NCBI GenBank assembly: GCA_031275075.1
Contig: JAISPI010000093.1
Span: forward strand, 1 to 12,031
Length of the DNA: 12,031 nt
From: Burkholderiales bacterium
GTDB taxonomy: Bacteria; Pseudomonadota; Gammaproteobacteria; Burkholderiales; Casimicrobiaceae
Reading direction: 5' to 3'
The position numbers were made by a program, and so were the translations under genes. This document shows positions 1-6,996 of this stretch, in pieces. Under the pieces are notes generated by a model. That model saw nothing but the letters and a program-made list of their open reading frames with translations, searched no databases and had not been told where the DNA came from. Positions within the stretch are counted from its first letter, which is position 1; each line of letters starts with the position of its first letter.

Positions 1-1
1 G

Positions 2-1168
2 CCCTCCTCCGCTGCTGTTTCTACAACTGTTGCGCTCGCATGCGAACTGGTGCGCCGTCCCTCGATCACCCCCGACGATGCTGGTTGCCAAACGCTGATT
101 GCCGAACGGCTGGCTGCGCTGGGCTTCGACTGTCACTGGATGCCTTGCAACACGGTTACCAATCTGTGGGCGCGGCGTGGAAAAAACGCTCCGCTCGTGT
201 GCTTTGCCGGTCACACCGATGTTGTTCCTTCCGGCTCGCTGGAAAGTTGGCGCACTGATCCGTTTACTCCCGTTCTTGTCGACGATCAATTTTATGGCCG
301 CGGTATCGCCGACATGAAAGGAGGAATCGCCGCGTTCGTCACCGCTCTCGAACGTTTTATCGCTGCCCATCCCAATGCTCCGGGTTCTCTCGCCGTATTG
401 CTGACCTCCGACGAAGAAGGCGATGCCGTCGATGGCACCGCTCACATCGTCGAACAGCTTGCTCACCGTGGCGAAACGCTTGACTATTGCATCATCGGCG
501 AACCCGCCTCGCAGAAAGTTCTGGGCGATACTTTGAAAAATGGCCGACGCGGCTCATTGTGCGGCACGTTAACCGTTCACGGTGTTCAAGGGCATATCGC
601 TTACCCGCAACTCGCCGATAATCCGATCCACGCGCTAGCCCCGGCGTTGGACGAACTCGTTACGATCCATTGGGACGGAGGCAACGCGGATTTTCCGCCG
701 ACCCGTTTTCAATGTTCCAACATTCATGCCGGCACCGGCGCCGCGAACATGATTCCCGGTGCGCTGACGTTAGATTTCAACTTCCGCCATTCGACAGAAA
801 GCACCGCCGAATCGTTGAAGAAGCGTATCGAACAAATATTGGAAAAACATCGCGTGAAATACACACTGACCTGGCAACCGGCAAGCAAACCTTTCCTGAC
901 AGCGCGCGGCCCGCTGCTCGAAGCGGCCAACGCCGCGCTGACCGACATCCTCGGCGCGCCCGCCCAAACTTCGTGTGACGGCGGTACTTCTGATGGCCGT
1001 TTCCTCATCGACATCTGTCCACAACTGATTGAACTGGGGCTTACCAACACCAGCATTCATAAAGTTAACGAATGTGTTCCGGTGGAAGACCTTGATCGCT
1101 TGTCCGCGGTGTACGAAAAATTATTGGAACATTTATTCGGACTTACCGGCAAGCTCCAACAAACTTGA
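2..1168 (+). CDS. dapE: Succinyl-diaminopimelate desuccinylase DapE, 5' end cut by the window edge
   Basis: DapE hydrolyses N-succinyl-LL-2,6-diaminopimelate to LL-diaminopimelate and succinate in the cytoplasm, supplying lysine and the peptidoglycan cross-linking amino acid. The reading frame is open from base 2. The residues before the GTG at 50 (ending ...VALACEL) fit the normal DapE N-terminal helix leading into VRRPSITPDDAGC, so translation begins slightly left of the window and not at 50. Metal-binding and catalytic motifs of the M20 family appear in order: AGHTDVVPSG, YGRGIADMKGG, TSDEEGDAVDGT (general-base Glu region), IIGEPAS, the dimerisation-domain stretch GRRGSLCGTLTVHG followed by QGHIAYP, then CDGGTSDGRF, and the C-terminal metal His in NTSIHKVNE. 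About 388 residues are visible against roughly 375-380 for the family, so only a few codons are missing. prmB follows after 18 bases, so the two are probably cotranscribed. Identification is very secure. Confidence 0.96.
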   Translation, partial: PSSAAVSTTVALACELVRRPSITPDDAGCQTLIAERLAALGFDCHWMPCNTVTNLWARRGKNAPLVCFAGHTDVVPSGSLESWRTDPFTPVLVDDQFYGRGIADMKGGIAAFVTALERFIAAHPNAPGSLAVLLTSDEEGDAVDGTAHIVEQLAHRGETLDYCIIGEPASQKVLGDTLKNGRRGSLCGTLTVHGVQGHIAYPQLADNPIHALAPALDELVTIHWDGGNADFPPTRFQCSNIHAGTGAANMIPGALTLDFNFRHSTESTAESLKKRIEQILEKHRVKYTLTWQPASKPFLTARGPLLEAANAALTDILGAPAQTSCDGGTSDGRFLIDICPQLIELGLTNTSIHKVNECVPVEDLDRLSAVYEKLLEHLFGLTGKLQQT

Positions 1169-1186
1169 AACTTATCAGACGATATC

Positions 1187-2083
1187 ATGAACACCACTGA
1201 AGAACTTTTAACGTTGCGTGACTGGCTGCGCTGGGCTGTGACCCGATTCAACCAAGCCCAATTGCACTTTGGACATGGCAGCGATAACGCCTTTGACGAA
1301 GCCGCTTATCTGATCGCTCATACGCTGGCTTTGCCGCTCGAACAACTCGATACTTTTCTTGATGCCCGGTTAACTCAGTCCGAAAAGCAGCGGCTTTGTA
1401 AAATTCTCGACCGGCGAATTGAAGAACATATTCCCGCCGCCTATCTGACGCAAGAAGCTTGGCTCGGCAAATTTCGTTTTTATGTTGACGAGCGCGTCAT
1501 CGTTCCGCGTTCTTTCATTGCCGAATTGATGCCCGACGGACTATCGCCATATCTACCCGACCGGTACAACGTCAAAAACGCGCTCGACTTGTGTACCGGT
1601 TCCGGCTGCCTCGCCATTCTGCTGGCCGATGCGTATCCCGACGCAGCCATCGACGCTGTCGATATTTCACCGCAGGCACTTGCCGTCGCGCAGCGCAACA
1701 TCGACGACTATCATTTGTCCGGCCACATCACTCTGATCCGCTCCAACTACACCGACGATTTGCCAAGCGGGAAACGTTACGACCTGATCATCAGCAATCC
1801 GCCTTACGTCACCGATAACGCCATGCAAAACCTGCCGCGTGAATACCGCCACGAACCCGAACTGGCGTTGGCCGGCGGCACCGATGGGCTTGATGCTGTT
1901 CACCACATTCTGAAGAACGCCCACCGTTTGTTGCATCCGCACGGTATCGTCGCCGTTGAAATCGGCCACAACCGCGCGCTCGTTGAAGCGGCTTATCCAA
2001 AATTGCCTTTCGTTTGGCTTGACACCGGATCGTCGGAAGATTCGGTTTTTTTGTTGAAGCGCGAAGATTTGCCGGAAACGTAA
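1187..2083 (+). CDS. prmB: 50S ribosomal protein L3 glutamine methyltransferase PrmB
   Basis: PrmB transfers a methyl group from S-adenosylmethionine to a glutamine side chain of ribosomal protein L3, a modification linked to 50S assembly. The 298-residue product has the usual two-part build. A helical N-terminal domain (about 1-100) contains LLTLRDWLRWAVTRFN and HFGHG. A class I Rossmann methyltransferase domain follows, with SAM motif I DLCTGSGC (134-141), the acidic loop DAVDIS (157-161) and the amide-methylating NPPYV signature (204-208). VIVPRSFIAEL (104-114) is characteristic of PrmB and separates it from PrmC/HemK, which methylates release factors. The ATG at 1187 matches the family N-terminus, but no clear Shine-Dalgarno sequence precedes it, so translation may depend on coupling from dapE 18 bases upstream. 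The stop lies 2 bases from the stop of convergent mtfA. Confidence 0.94.
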   Translation: MNTTEELLTLRDWLRWAVTRFNQAQLHFGHGSDNAFDEAAYLIAHTLALPLEQLDTFLDARLTQSEKQRLCKILDRRIEEHIPAAYLTQEAWLGKFRFYVDERVIVPRSFIAELMPDGLSPYLPDRYNVKNALDLCTGSGCLAILLADAYPDAAIDAVDISPQALAVAQRNIDDYHLSGHITLIRSNYTDDLPSGKRYDLIISNPPYVTDNAMQNLPREYRHEPELALAGGTDGLDAVHHILKNAHRLLHPHGIVAVEIGHNRALVEAAYPKLPFVWLDTGSSEDSVFLLKREDLPET

Positions 2084-2085
2084 AA

Positions 2086-2898
2086 CTACGTCGGCCCCCA
2101 CCGATAAAACAGCCGAAAGCATTCGTAAACATCGGGGTATGTTTCGCGCAGGCGCGCTGGAGCCACAAAAAAAACCTCCGATAACACCGCAAAAAATTCC
2201 GCCGGATGTTCTGTTGCGTAGGGATCAATGCCGATATCTTCTTCCGCCTCGGTGCGTCGACAAAAATCATCGTAAGCGTGTTCCATCGTTTGCTTCCAGC
2301 GCGCCATCAGCAAATTCGACGACAACGGAGGACAACCATTGGCTTCGCCATTTTTCATGTCGAGCTTATGGACAAACTCATGAATCACCACATTGACAGG
2401 CGACGCATTGCCTTCCCATGTTTCTAAAACCGAATTGTCTTCATATTCATCGCTATCGCGTTCACGGTTGGCATCCAGCGCGTCCGGCCACGACAAAACG
2501 ACCGGCCCGCCCTGCATGGTTTCTCCCATCAGCGGCTCATTATCGCGATGAACCACGCCATCCTCATCTTCCCACTCAGTATTGGTGATAAATTCATCAG
2601 AGCACAGCACCACTGTTTCGAAATCATCGTACCATTCGAGTCCCAGTTTCAACACCGGAATACACGCCTGAACCGCCACGACAACACGCTGGAACGGCGT
2701 TACCGCAAAACCACGCGCCCCGACAATATTTTTGTCGCACAAAAACAGTACGCTCATCGTGCGCAACGCTTCAAGTTCGCTCTTGGGCCAATCCGCCAAA
2801 AACGGCAATGCCGTCAACGCTTCTTGCCATAGCGTTTCCGGAATCGCATACCGCTGCAAGGTTCGCGCGCGGCGCCAGCGTGAGAAGAAACTTATCAT
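2086..2898 (-). CDS. mtfA: MtfA-type zinc-dependent peptidase (M90 family)
   Basis: This 270-residue soluble protein matches the MtfA/YeeI family. In E. coli, MtfA is a zinc aminopeptidase-like enzyme that also binds the glucose repressor Mlc and so affects ptsG; whether that partner exists here is unknown. The gluzincin signature HEFVHKLDM lies at 173-181 (HExxH with catalytic Glu174). The third zinc ligand is expected in PAEFFAVLSE (Glu234 region). Other family landmarks are GPVVLSWPD before the active site and the C-terminal FRLFYRWGP. An acidic stretch at about 143-165 (NRERDSDEYED followed by NSVLETWEGN) looks longer than the corresponding loop of E. coli MtfA as I remember it. The ATG overlaps the rmuC stop (TGATG), has no independent Shine-Dalgarno sequence and implies translational coupling. 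The gene converges tail to tail with prmB. Confidence 0.9.
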   Translation of the reverse strand: MISFFSRWRRARTLQRYAIPETLWQEALTALPFLADWPKSELEALRTMSVLFLCDKNIVGARGFAVTPFQRVVVAVQACIPVLKLGLEWYDDFETVVLCSDEFITNTEWEDEDGVVHRDNEPLMGETMQGGPVVLSWPDALDANRERDSDEYEDNSVLETWEGNASPVNVVIHEFVHKLDMKNGEANGCPPLSSNLLMARWKQTMEHAYDDFCRRTEAEEDIGIDPYATEHPAEFFAVLSEVFFVAPARLRETYPDVYECFRLFYRWGPT

Positions 2899-4241
2899 CA
2901 GTCGTCGTCGCCACGGTCGTCCGGCAACAATGTGGGAACGGACTCCGCCTCAAACAGCCGCGACGCCTCCGTTTCCGGCATTTGTTCGACGCCGCGCAAA
3001 TGTCGCGTAATCGCCCGCGTCCGCACATCGGCGTCATCGATGGTTTTCGCCGCCTGATCGAGTTTCTCTCGTGTTTTCGCCAACACCTGCCCGAATTTCT
3101 GGAATTCAGTCTTGACCGCTGCCAGCACTTTCCACACTTCGCTCGAACGCTGTTCAATCGCCAGTGTCCGAAACCCCATCTGCAAACTGTTCAACATCGC
3201 CATCAAATTGGTCGGCCCGGCCACCATGATCCGCGATTCGCGTTGCAAAACATCGCTCAAACCCGGACGCGCCATCAATTCAGCGTACAGCCCTTCAGAT
3301 GGCACAAACAACACAGCGAAATCCGTCGTGTACGGCGGCTTCACATAATTTTCCCGAACCGTTTTCGCTTCTTTCTTGAGAAATGCTTCCAGCGCCCGCC
3401 TTGCTTCTTCGGCGGCAGGTATATCGGCACTCTCCAGCGCCGCTTGCAAACGCTGCCAGTGGTCAAGCGGAAACTTGGAATCAATCGGCAACCAGCACGG
3501 CTGATGCGCGTCACGTCCTGGCAAGCGGATCGCAAACTCCACACGCCTATTGCTGCCCGGAACCGTCTCAACATTCTCGCCGTATTGTTGCGGCGTCAAC
3601 ATTTCAGACAACAACGCCGCCAACTGTACCTCTCCCCAGCCGCCGCGCGTCTTGACGTTGCTCAACACACGTTTCAAATCGCCAACGCCGACCGCCAGCG
3701 TTTGCATTTCGCCTAAGCCTTTGTACACCTGCTCCAGCCGGTCGGCGACTTGCTTAAACGATTCTCCCAACCGCGTTTCCAGCGTCGTTTGCAATTTTTC
3801 ATCGACCGTTGCCCGCATTTGATCGAGCTTTTGCGCGTTGTCGAGACGCATCACATCGAGCCGCTGTTCCAACGCTTTACGGAGCGCCTCCAGCTTCTGC
3901 TCCGAGACCTGCGTCAACTGTTGCACCTGTGTTCCGAAACGCGACCACTGCTCCTGTTGCATTCCGAACTGCGCCGTCGATTGCTGTTGCGCTGCCTGCG
4001 TCTGTTGCAGCAACAGCGTCGATAACTCGCCACGCTGTGTCGCCAAATCTTGTCGCAGATCGCGTTCGCCCTGCCCGCTTTGCGCCTGCAACGTGGACAG
4101 TTGCGTGCGCGTCTCTCCCAATTCGCGCAGAAGTCTTTGCTGATCACGCACCAATCCCATCACCCGCACCGCCAAATAGCCGACGAGCAGCAGCAAGAGC
4201 AACAGCGCCAGCCATGAGATAAGCGTCATCATTTCTTCCAT
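2898..4241 (-). CDS. rmuC: DNA recombination protein RmuC homologue
   Basis: RmuC proteins limit rearrangements between inverted repeats and are thought to be nuclease-related, but their biochemistry is poorly known. The 447-residue product has an N-terminal membrane anchor (LISWLALLLLLLLVGYLAV, about residues 6-24). A long Gln-rich coiled coil follows (about 30-180, dense in QQ and LE/LR heptads), then the conserved RmuC domain (about 190-420). Landmarks in that domain include TRGGWGEVQLAALLSEML, LPIDSKFPLDHWQRL, YTTDFAVLFVPSEGLYAEL and MVAGPTNLMAMLNSLQMGF. The cytoplasmic domain is therefore tethered to the inner membrane. I chose the ATG at 4241 because AAAGG sits five bases before it; a GTG two codons upstream (4247) and ATGs at 4232 and 4229 are alternatives. 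The stop overlaps the mtfA start, making an rmuC-mtfA operon. comEC diverges from it. Confidence 0.93.
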   Translation of the reverse strand: MEEMMTLISWLALLLLLLLVGYLAVRVMGLVRDQQRLLRELGETRTQLSTLQAQSGQGERDLRQDLATQRGELSTLLLQQTQAAQQQSTAQFGMQQEQWSRFGTQVQQLTQVSEQKLEALRKALEQRLDVMRLDNAQKLDQMRATVDEKLQTTLETRLGESFKQVADRLEQVYKGLGEMQTLAVGVGDLKRVLSNVKTRGGWGEVQLAALLSEMLTPQQYGENVETVPGSNRRVEFAIRLPGRDAHQPCWLPIDSKFPLDHWQRLQAALESADIPAAEEARRALEAFLKKEAKTVRENYVKPPYTTDFAVLFVPSEGLYAELMARPGLSDVLQRESRIMVAGPTNLMAMLNSLQMGFRTLAIEQRSSEVWKVLAAVKTEFQKFGQVLAKTREKLDQAAKTIDDADVRTRAITRHLRGVEQMPETEASRLFEAESVPTLLPDDRGDDD

Positions 4242-4254
4242 AAACACCTTTCAC

Positions 4255-4318
4255 CCGTGATGCGCCGGATCGTCCGGCCACATACATTGTACGGCATCAT
4301 TCTGTTGTATTATCACGG
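4255..4318. repeat. Nested inverted repeats in the rmuC-comEC divergent spacer
   Basis: Two inverted repeats sit inside each other in the 101-base spacer. The outer pair is CCGTGAT (4255-4261) and ATCACGG (4312-4318). The inner pair is GCCGGA (4264-4269) and TCCGGC (4273-4278), a perfect 6-bp stem with a TCG loop. They could be operator sites for either divergent gene or structured leader RNA. The inner hairpin has no T-run on either side, so it is not an intrinsic terminator. Repeats this short can arise by chance. Confidence 0.4.
4287..4313 (+). promoter_or_regulatory. Possible sigma-70 promoter for comEC
   Basis: TTGTAC (4287-4292) resembles a -35 box and TATTAT (4308-4313) is one base from the -10 consensus. 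The spacer is 15 bases, shorter than the ideal 17. A start near 4320 would give a leader of about 22 bases before the GTG at 4343. The -10 overlaps the right arm of the outer inverted repeat, which would allow a bound protein to block it. This is motif matching only. Confidence 0.35.
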
Positions 4319-4342
4319 CATTTCCGTTCTCATTCCTTTGCT

Positions 4343-6808
4343 GTGCCGTTCGCGTCTCTTTTTGCCGCGCCGCTGACTGCCGTGCTCACCGCCTTCACCG
4401 CCGGTGTCGCGTTACTGCAAACCAGCGCCACATTGCCGAACGCCCCTTGGCTGAAACTGGGGCTGGCTTTATTGTTGCTCGGTATCGGCGCTATCACGTT
4501 GCTTCGCCTTCAGCGCACCCGTTCTCCTGATAAAACATCGCCTTCCCTTTTCGTTGTTTTCGCCATCATCCTGTTCGCGGCAGCGGCTTGTGGTTACGAA
4601 TACGCCGCAGGACGCGCGCAATACCGTCTTGCCGATGCCTTACCAACAGAATGGGAAGGACGCGACATCCTCATACGCGGCGTCATTGATGATCTTCCAG
4701 ATACCAACCCACGCGGCACACGTTTTTCATTCGCTGTCGAAGAAGTGCTGACACCGGAAGCGCAAGTCCCCTCCCGTATTGCGCTGACTTGGTACGCCCG
4801 AAGCCTCAGCGGAAAAGAAGAGACACTCCCCGAATTGCAGGCAGGTGAACGCTGGCAATTAAAAGTGCGTTTGAAACGGCCACACGCCAGCGCCAATCCC
4901 GGCGGTTTCGATGTCGAAGCGTGGCTTCTGCAAAACGACGTTCGCGCCACGGGCTATGTGCGCCCTGATACCGACAAAAACGCCGACAGCGATCCCGTCA
5001 ATATACGGTTGGACGTGTTCGCCGGCCGTCCCTTTGACTACATTCAACACCTGCGCGAAAACATCCGCGCCAGCATCGAGCAAACACTGCACGACAAACC
5101 CTACGCCGGTGTTATCACCGCACTCGTCATCGGCGAACAACGCGCCGTTCCCAATTCGCAATGGGAAGTGTTCCGAAAAACCGGCATCATCCACCTTGTC
5201 AGTATTTCTGGATTGCATGTCACCGTTTTCTCGACGCTCTTGGGTGGCCTGCTCTTTCAGTTGTTCCGTCGCATGCCGCGATTGACTTCGCGTTGTCCGG
5301 CGATCAAGCTTGCGGTGCTCGCCGGTTTTTTTGCTTCGGCATTTTACGTCGCACTTGCCGGTGCCGGTATTCCCGCACAGCGCACGTTGATCATGCTGGC
5401 CGTCGTCACCATCGCCTTATGGACACAACGAATCAGTCAACCGTTACACACCTGGATGTGGTCTTTGTTCGTCGTGATGTTATGGGATCCTTGGGCGTCG
5501 CTCACCCCCGGATTCTGGTTATCGTTCGGCGCTGTTGGCTGGTTGCTGTATGCTGCTTCCGGCCGCCTGTCCGAAAACAACGCCAACGCGCACTGGCGCA
5601 AACGATGGCAACGCAACCTCGCGCTCGGTTTTCGCACGCAATACGTCGTCACGCTGGGGCTGACACCGTTGATGCTTGCCATCTTTCAACAGTTCTCGCT
5701 GGTTTCGTTACCCGCCAACTTCTGGGCGATTCCGTGGATTACCTTACTGGTCGTTCCGACCGCCCTACTCGGCGCCATCCCCGGACTTTCCTGGTTGTGG
5801 ATTCCCGCCCACTTCCTGCTTGAGATTCTGATGTTCGGCATGAACTGGATGGCGCAACTGCCGATTTCCACATGGCAACAACACGGCGCGCCGACCTGGA
5901 CCATTGTCGCCGCCGTTCTCGGCATTCTCTGGATGCTGATGCCGCACGGCGTTCCCGGTCGCGCGTTCGGCGCTGTGTGGTGCCTTCCGATGTTTTTGAT
6001 TGCGCCTTTACCTCCACCCCCCAGCACTTTTGAAGCCACAGTGCTTGATGTCGGTCAAGGATTGGCCGTCGTTGTACGCACACACAAACACACGTTGGTC
6101 TATGATACCGGCCCCAGCCACTACGACGATGTTAGCGCCGGCAGTCGCATTGTTGTGCCTTTTTTGCAATTCAATGCAATCCGCTCTATTGATGCGCTTG
6201 TGATCAGCCACAACGACGACGACCACAGCGGCGGTACGCGCGCCGTTTTTGATGCATTACCCGTCCGACAGTACTACACCTCATTGTTCACCGAAACAGA
6301 AAAAAACAACGACACGCATTCTCCCGTTCCTGTTGCCTGTCTCGATGGATTTGAATGGACATGGGATGATGTTCATTTCCGCTTTTTGTCACCACCACCG
6401 GAAGCCACTTCCTGGCGCCAGATCAACGATCAATCCTGTGTGCTGAAAATCGAATCGCCTCACGGCAGTTTGCTGCTGACCGGCGATATCGGAAAACGCG
6501 CCGAAAGAGCACTGGTCAAACACCAAGCCAGCGAACTCGGCAGCAGCATTATCGTTGCGCCTCATCACGGCAGCCGACATTCTTCGACCCCGCCATTCGT
6601 TGCCGCTGTCGCACCATCGCACGTCGTTTATTCCGTCGGCTATCGCAACCGCTTTGATTTCCCGCGACCGGACACCATCGCACGCTACGAAACAGTCAAC
6701 GCAACCCACTGGCGCACCGACCACTCCGGCGCTGTTCGCTTCGTCGTCGGCGGTCAGGGAATCATCGCCGACACCTATCGGCAAACACATCCTCGTTATT
6801 GGCGCTAG
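4343..6808 (+). CDS. comEC: DNA uptake channel ComEC/Rec2
   Basis: ComEC is the inner-membrane channel that carries single-stranded DNA into the cytoplasm during natural transformation. All three parts of a full-length protein are present in 821 residues. The N-terminal membrane segments and DUF4131/OB-like periplasmic region (about 1-210) include HASANPGGFDVEAWLLQNDV. The Competence membrane domain (about 250-550) has GVITALVIGEQRAVP and IHLVSISGLHVTVFS. The C-terminal metallo-beta-lactamase-like domain (about 563-810) has LDVGQG (569-573 region), SHNDDDHSGG (622-631), LLTGDI (711-716) and APHHGS (739-744). These metal-binding motifs suggest a nuclease-competent domain, not a decayed one. 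The start is a GTG with no visible Shine-Dalgarno; a second GTG at 4382 is possible, and the family-like AFTAGVALLQ begins soon after it. The gene stands alone here, divergent from rmuC and convergent with alaS. No other competence gene is in view. Confidence 0.95.
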   Translation: MPFASLFAAPLTAVLTAFTAGVALLQTSATLPNAPWLKLGLALLLLGIGAITLLRLQRTRSPDKTSPSLFVVFAIILFAAAACGYEYAAGRAQYRLADALPTEWEGRDILIRGVIDDLPDTNPRGTRFSFAVEEVLTPEAQVPSRIALTWYARSLSGKEETLPELQAGERWQLKVRLKRPHASANPGGFDVEAWLLQNDVRATGYVRPDTDKNADSDPVNIRLDVFAGRPFDYIQHLRENIRASIEQTLHDKPYAGVITALVIGEQRAVPNSQWEVFRKTGIIHLVSISGLHVTVFSTLLGGLLFQLFRRMPRLTSRCPAIKLAVLAGFFASAFYVALAGAGIPAQRTLIMLAVVTIALWTQRISQPLHTWMWSLFVVMLWDPWASLTPGFWLSFGAVGWLLYAASGRLSENNANAHWRKRWQRNLALGFRTQYVVTLGLTPLMLAIFQQFSLVSLPANFWAIPWITLLVVPTALLGAIPGLSWLWIPAHFLLEILMFGMNWMAQLPISTWQQHGAPTWTIVAAVLGILWMLMPHGVPGRAFGAVWCLPMFLIAPLPPPPSTFEATVLDVGQGLAVVVRTHKHTLVYDTGPSHYDDVSAGSRIVVPFLQFNAIRSIDALVISHNDDDHSGGTRAVFDALPVRQYYTSLFTETEKNNDTHSPVPVACLDGFEWTWDDVHFRFLSPPPEATSWRQINDQSCVLKIESPHGSLLLTGDIGKRAERALVKHQASELGSSIIVAPHHGSRHSSTPPFVAAVAPSHVVYSVGYRNRFDFPRPDTIARYETVNATHWRTDHSGAVRFVVGGQGIIADTYRQTHPRYWR

Positions 6809-6816
6809 TAAAACCA

Positions 6817-6985
6817 TTAACCGCAAGGAACGCATAGAACACAAAGGTTTTGCGTTTTATCTGGATCGCTTCGCTACGCTCGTATAGGCCGTAGTAAACG
6901 CAGCGAAGCCGGCGACAACAATGAAGCCCTCCCCTTGAAGAGGAGGGTTTAGAGGCAAGAAAACCTTTGCGCTCTTTGCGGTTAA
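6817..6985. repeat. Composite intergenic repeat with terminal inverted arms (MITE- or REP-like)
   Basis: This element fills most of the comEC-alaS spacer. Its left arm (6817-6851) and the reverse complement of its right arm (6960-6985) share TTAACCGCAA at the outer end and CAAAGGTTTT at the inner end. They match at 24 of 26 positions once one 9-base block (GGAACGCAT) is removed from the left arm. The left arm is built from 9-base units of the form CGCAAGGAA, CGCATAGAA, CACAAAGG. Inside lie a 7-bp inverted pair, GCTTCGC (6868-6874) and GCGAAGC (6903-6909), and a GC-rich hairpin (6924-6950). There is no transposase and no clear target duplication. The arms resemble dispersed non-coding repeats that I recall from many proteobacterial genomes; that resemblance is from memory. 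The element lies between two convergent genes, so either transcript would fold into a long hairpin. Confidence 0.75.
6924..6950. terminator. GC-rich hairpin between convergent comEC and alaS, possible weak terminator
   Basis: AAGCCCTCC (6924-6932) pairs with GGAGGGTTT (6942-6950), counting one G-U pair on the plus-strand RNA. After one mismatch a further C-G pair closes on the loop TTGAA. Read along the plus strand, the stem is followed by only three T residues that are themselves paired, so it is not a textbook intrinsic terminator. It is also the core of the surrounding repeat element and may have no role of its own. Confidence 0.4.
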
Positions 6986-6996
6986 AACAGCTTTTA

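Noticed and set aside
50..52. GTG at 50 as the dapE start
   Set aside because: The upstream in-frame residues match the DapE N-terminal helix, so the start lies left of the window.
2808..3716. Plus-strand open frame of 302 codons opposite mtfA and rmuC
   Set aside because: It spans the junction of two recognised genes on the other strand and reads as Arg/His/Gln-rich sequence with no domain; a shadow of rmuC.
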